Shown piece by piece: positions 6,682 through 8,784 of a DNA stretch of 8,784 bases. The position numbers were made by a program, and so were the translations under genes. The first letter of the stretch is position 1. Each line of letters begins with the position of its first letter. The notes below the pieces were generated by a model. It ran no database searches. It saw only the letters and a program-made list of their open reading frames with translations, and was not told where the DNA came from. The stretch comes from Chloroflexota bacterium (GTDB taxonomy: Bacteria > Chloroflexota > Anaerolineae > DTPP01): NCBI GenBank assembly GCA_012514615.1, contig JAAYZY010000228.1, forward strand, positions 1 through 8,784, read 5' to 3'.

Positions 6682-8098
6682 GGGCCGGGGCCTCCTCGGG
6701 CGAAAGGGGCAGACGTGTGGCTGCGGTCAGTAGGCCGGCGTGAATCCAGGGCAGCACCAGCCAAGTGGCCTCGGTGGACTGGTAGGCCACCAAGAGCCCG
6801 GCAAAGCCCGACAACAGCCCCAGTAGCATGCGGCGGTGGAAGGTGGGGCCGGCCGCAGCGGCCGCGCGGAAGCCACGCCAGAAGAGGGTGACGACGAACC
6901 CGGCGAAGAGCAGGAGGCCGATGATGCCGGTATCCAACAGCAGGTGCAGGGTCAGGTTGCTGATCCAGGCCCAGCGCCGTCCCCGGCTGGCGTACAGGGT
7001 GGCCATGCTGCCGGTACCCCAACCCGCGGCCGGGCGCTCCAGCCAACTGGTGAAGGCGGCCTCGTACTTGGAGAGGCGGCCCACCACCGTCACCTCCTCG
7101 TCCAAGCGGGTGAAGCTGGCCAGGCGGTTCACCAGCGAGAGCTCCTTGGGGGCTAACTCCACCACCAGGAGCAGGGCGACGAGGGCCAGGAGGATCAGCA
7201 GCGCTGTCAGCGCCAGGCGGCGTGCGGGGCGGCTGCTCAGCCGCCGGGTGGTCAGGAGCCCTAAGCCCAGGGCGGCCGCCAGCCCCAGCCACGAGCCGCG
7301 GCTCATGCCGATGAGCACCGCCAGGGTGGTGGCGGCCAGGCCCACGTCGGTCCAGCGCAGGCGGGGGCCCCACAGGCGCGCCCCCGGCCGGGTGAGCACC
7401 AGCGCGGCGTAGGCGGCAGCCAAGGATGCGGCGTGGCTGCCGTAGATGTTGCCCTCCAGCAGCGTGCCGTAGGGCACCGGCGCCGGCAGGTTGTTCGTCA
7501 TCTGGATGCCCAGGTTCACGCGAGTGGCCAGGTAGATGAGCCAGACCAGGAGGCCCCAGGCCGCCGCCACGGTACCCACGGCCAGCCAGGCCCGGAAGGC
7601 CCAGCGCAGCGTGGCCTGGTCCCGTACGAGGTTCACGACGCACAGGTACGCGCCGACCATGAGGGTCAGCTTGAACAGGTGGTTGGGGGCCGCGGCGATG
7701 ACGATGGGCGAAAGTAGGGTGGCTGCGCCGTTCCAAAGCAGCCAAGCCAGGGCCCAGAAGCCGGCCAGGGTGACCACGGGGCGGCGCTTATCCAGCAGCA
7801 CCTGGGCGCCCAACAACCCCAATACCGCCAACACGGCCACGTGCTCCGCTTTCAGGGAGCGCCCCAGAACCTCGGCATCGTAGCGGCTGAGCATCCCGGC
7901 GGCCAGCAGCAAGAGCAGACCGCTGCGAGGCCAGCCCCACCAGACCCCCAACAGGAGGGCCAGGGCCGTCAGCGTCAGCAGCGGCCACAGCGGGGAGGCG
8001 GCGAAAGCCAGGCCGGCCACGGCCACCGCCAACAGGGCCATGGCTGCCAAGGCCACCGCCTGAGCCCGCTGCCTGAACCAGAGTTCCATTCGCTGCAT
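6665..8098 (-). CDS. O-antigen ligase/polymerase-like (Wzy_C) polytopic membrane protein
   Basis: A 477-residue protein with roughly ten to twelve hydrophobic segments, ending in a short Ala/Pro-rich tail. It has the Wzy_C pattern of O-antigen ligases and polymerases: SRGSWLGLAAALGLG (266-280) and, after a periplasmic-type loop, R341...W352LERPAAGWGTGS followed by NLTLHLLLDTGIIGLLLF (381-398). Such enzymes move lipid-linked glycan to an acceptor or join repeat units at the outer face of the membrane. The His of the ligase HN motif is Ser here (ISNLTL, S380-N381), which points toward a polymerase or a divergent transferase. Start ATG 8098 is used because an open extension to 8281 would run across the promoter and has no coding look; ATG 8089 is an alternative. 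First gene of the operon, overlapping the GT2 gene. Fold assignment good, exact reaction uncertain. Confidence 0.85.
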   Translation of the reverse strand: MQRMELWFRQRAQAVALAAMALLAVAVAGLAFAASPLWPLLTLTALALLLGVWWGWPRSGLLLLLAAGMLSRYDAEVLGRSLKAEHVAVLAVLGLLGAQVLLDKRRPVVTLAGFWALAWLLWNGAATLLSPIVIAAAPNHLFKLTLMVGAYLCVVNLVRDQATLRWAFRAWLAVGTVAAAWGLLVWLIYLATRVNLGIQMTNNLPAPVPYGTLLEGNIYGSHAASLAAAYAALVLTRPGARLWGPRLRWTDVGLAATTLAVLIGMSRGSWLGLAAALGLGLLTTRRLSSRPARRLALTALLILLALVALLLVVELAPKELSLVNRLASFTRLDEEVTVVGRLSKYEAAFTSWLERPAAGWGTGSMATLYASRGRRWAWISNLTLHLLLDTGIIGLLLFAGFVVTLFWRGFRAAAAAGPTFHRRMLLGLLSGFAGLLVAYQSTEATWLVLPWIHAGLLTAATRLPLSPEEAPARAPTA

Positions 8099-8158
8099 GG
8101 TTGGCGTTCTTCTCCAATAGGCGGGGGCCGGCGCCGCCGGTGGCCCCCCTGGAACGCG

Positions 8159-8187
8159 AGTATAGCACGCCCTAGGGGGGGCGGCAA
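8159..8187 (-). promoter_or_regulatory. Promoter of the wzy-like/GT2/phosphodiesterase operon
   Basis: On the minus strand, TTGCCG (8187-8182) and TATACT (8164-8159) are separated by 17 bp. The predicted start near 8152 gives a leader of about 54 nt before the ATG at 8098. It is the only promoter-like sequence seen for the three tightly packed genes 8098-4037. Confidence 0.6.
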
Positions 8188-8227
8188 GTCGGCCAGCCGG
8201 TGGCACCTCCTCAGTTTCTGGCGATTC

Positions 8228-8256
8228 TTGCCCCATCTGACGGATATGTGTATAAT
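8228..8256 (+). promoter_or_regulatory. Promoter of the nuo operon
   Basis: TTGCCC (8228-8233, 4 of 6) and a perfect TATAAT (8251-8256) are separated by 17 bp. Transcription would start near 8263, leaving a leader of about 80 nt before nuoA. It diverges from the glycan-operon promoter about 40 bp away. Confidence 0.68.
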
Positions 8257-8280
8257 GCACGATATCCCCTGGTGAACCCA

Positions 8281-8304
8281 TGGCGCCAGCGATCCAGCGC
8301 CAGC
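8281..8304 (+). repeat. Small repeats in the nuoA leader
   Basis: GCGCCAGC occurs twice, at 8283-8290 and 8297-8304. TGGCGC (8281-8286) can also pair with GCGCCA (8297-8302) around a 10-nt loop. This lies between the predicted start of transcription and the nuoA ribosome-binding site. It may be a leader hairpin or protein-binding site, or chance in GC-rich DNA. Confidence 0.35.
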
Positions 8305-8330
8305 AAGGCCACAGCGACTCGCAACTGTGT

Positions 8331-8337
8331 AAGGAGG
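8331..8337 (+). promoter_or_regulatory. Strong ribosome-binding site that fixes the nuoA TTG start
   Basis: AAGGAGG lies 7 nt before the TTG at 8345. There is no ATG or GTG in frame nearby ahead of the conserved protein start, so this site decides the initiation codon. Confidence 0.85.
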
Positions 8338-8344
8338 GAGCGCA

Positions 8345-8701
8345 TTGCTTGAGGACTACGTGTTCATTGGCCTTTTCGTCCCAGTGGCTGTGATTTTCCC
8401 CTTCCTGGCTTTGGGCGTGGCCTGGCTCCTGAGCCCCAAGAAGCCCAACCCCTCCAAGAGCTCCACCTATGAATGCGGCCTAGAAACGATCGGCGACACT
8501 TGGGTCCGCTTCAAGGTTCAATACTACATCTACGCCCTGGTCTTCGTGGTCTTCGACGTGGAGGTCATCTTCCTCCTGCCCTGGGCCGTGGCCTACCATC
8601 AGCTTCCGCTCTTTGCCCTGCTGGAGATGTTCGTCTTCGTCGGCATCCTGCTGGCTGGGCTTGTCTACGCCTGGAAGAAAGACGCACTGAAATGGACCTA
8701 G
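8345..8701 (+). CDS. nuoA: NADH-quinone oxidoreductase subunit A
   Basis: A 118-residue membrane protein, the usual length for NuoA/ND3 of respiratory complex I, which sits at the junction of the membrane arm and peripheral arm near the quinone site. Three transmembrane segments are visible, about residues 6-29, 60-82 and 88-110. The signature loop TYECGLE (41-47) contains the conserved Cys44 of the ND3 switch loop, and [19 protein letters not shown] (55-73) carries the conserved FDVE. The start is TTG with a near-perfect ribosome-binding site. It is the first gene of a nuo operon: nuoB begins 67 bp after its stop codon. It has its own promoter at 8228-8256, diverging from the surface-glycan operon. 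The protein is intact and shows nothing unusual. Confidence 0.97.
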   Translation: MLEDYVFIGLFVPVAVIFPFLALGVAWLLSPKKPNPSKSSTYECGLETIGDTWVRFKVQYYIYALVFVVFDVEVIFLLPWAVAYHQLPLFALLEMFVFVGILLAGLVYAWKKDALKWT

Positions 8702-8756
8702 CGGCGGCGGTACGCCGCTGTGCCGAGCCGTGGCGCTCTGTGATCCGCGCACAGAG
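8700..8756 (+). repeat. Two consecutive hairpins in the nuoA-nuoB gap
   Basis: Hairpin 1: AGCGGCG (8700-8706) and CGCCGCT (8713-8719), a perfect 7-bp stem with a 6-nt loop, starting within the nuoA stop codon. Hairpin 2: CTCTGTG (8736-8742) and CACAGAG (8750-8756), a perfect 7-bp stem with a 7-nt loop. The 3' arm of the second touches the nuoB ribosome-binding site (GGGGTGAT, 8756-8763). No T-run follows either, so they do not look like intrinsic terminators. They could stabilise the mRNA or tune nuoB translation. Confidence 0.55.
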
Positions 8757-8768
8757 GGGTGATGCCTG

Positions 8769-8784
8769 ATGGGTATTCTGGAAA
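8769..8784 (+). CDS. nuoB: NADH-quinone oxidoreductase subunit B, first codons only
   Basis: The last 16 bases read ATG GGT ATT CTG GAA A, giving MGILE, which fits the common NuoB N-terminus, and the gene lies directly after nuoA as expected for a nuo operon. GGGGTGAT (8756-8763) 5 nt upstream resembles an extended ribosome-binding site. Only five codons are visible, so identity rests mainly on position. An overlapping ATG at 8762 is in another frame and less likely. Confidence 0.62.

Noticed and set aside
6609..7745. Long minus-strand frame overlapping the wzy-like gene
   Set aside because: Composition is Arg/Pro/Gly-rich with no recognisable domain; it is a GC-driven shadow of the real frame.
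8099..8281. Open frame extending the wzy-like gene upstream to 8281
   Set aside because: It would cover the promoter at 8187-8159 and reach toward the nuo promoter; the added residues are low-complexity and not membrane-like.
8280..8393. Possible leader peptide beginning ATG at 8280 and overlapping nuoA
   Set aside because: No ribosome-binding site is visible before it, composition is unremarkable, and it runs into nuoA in another frame.

Overview
The window is GC-rich bacterial DNA with short intergenic gaps. Gene content (a NuoA that opens a nuo operon, an Mrp-type antiporter, an AP-superfamily phosphodiesterase beside GT2 and Wzy-like genes, two-CBS and PIG-L proteins) and style (GTG/TTG starts with strong AGGAGG sites, sigma70-like promoters) remind me of Chloroflexota of the Anaerolineae type. 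This assignment is from memory of similar gene sets and is only moderately secure.

Layout, left to right. (1) 1-194, minus: 5' end of a PIG-L/LmbE-family deacetylase gene running off the left edge, behind a near-consensus promoter. (2) 349-2859, minus: a decayed locus. A NuoL-like MrpA antiporter gene carries a one-base frameshift near 1198. Its C-terminal part then runs, near 795-815, straight into a two-CBS-domain reading frame that itself has an in-frame TAA at 631-633. No other mrp subunit gene is present. (3) 3055-3822, plus: an intact class I SAM-dependent methyltransferase, divergent from mrpA. (4) 3823-4036: a convergent gap with REP-like palindromes. (5) 4037-8098, minus: a compact three-gene operon transcribed from about 8152: an O-antigen ligase/polymerase-like membrane protein, a GT2 glycosyltransferase and an AP-superfamily phosphodiesterase, with 17-nt and 4-nt gene overlaps. 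(6) 8228-8784, plus: promoter, leader, nuoA with a TTG start, a hairpin-rich gap, and the first codons of nuoB.

The operon in (5) looks like a cell-surface glycan unit: GT2 adds a sugar on the cytoplasmic side, the polytopic protein polymerises or transfers glycan at the membrane, and the phosphodiesterase acts on a phosphorylated sugar, lipid or nucleotide not identifiable from sequence. Divergent from it, nuoA-nuoB begin respiratory complex I. The Mrp locus would have coupled ion gradients to the same proton circuit but appears to be lost, unless the three lesions are assembly errors.

Five promoter candidates, one per transcription unit, all have a 17-bp spacer and a -35 box beginning TTG. 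I see no tRNA, rRNA, CRISPR array or insertion sequence, and no clearly new system. The items most worth a second look are the mrpA/CBS lesions, the unusual catalytic residues of the phosphodiesterase and Wzy-like protein, the palindromic repeats, and the paired hairpins before nuoB.
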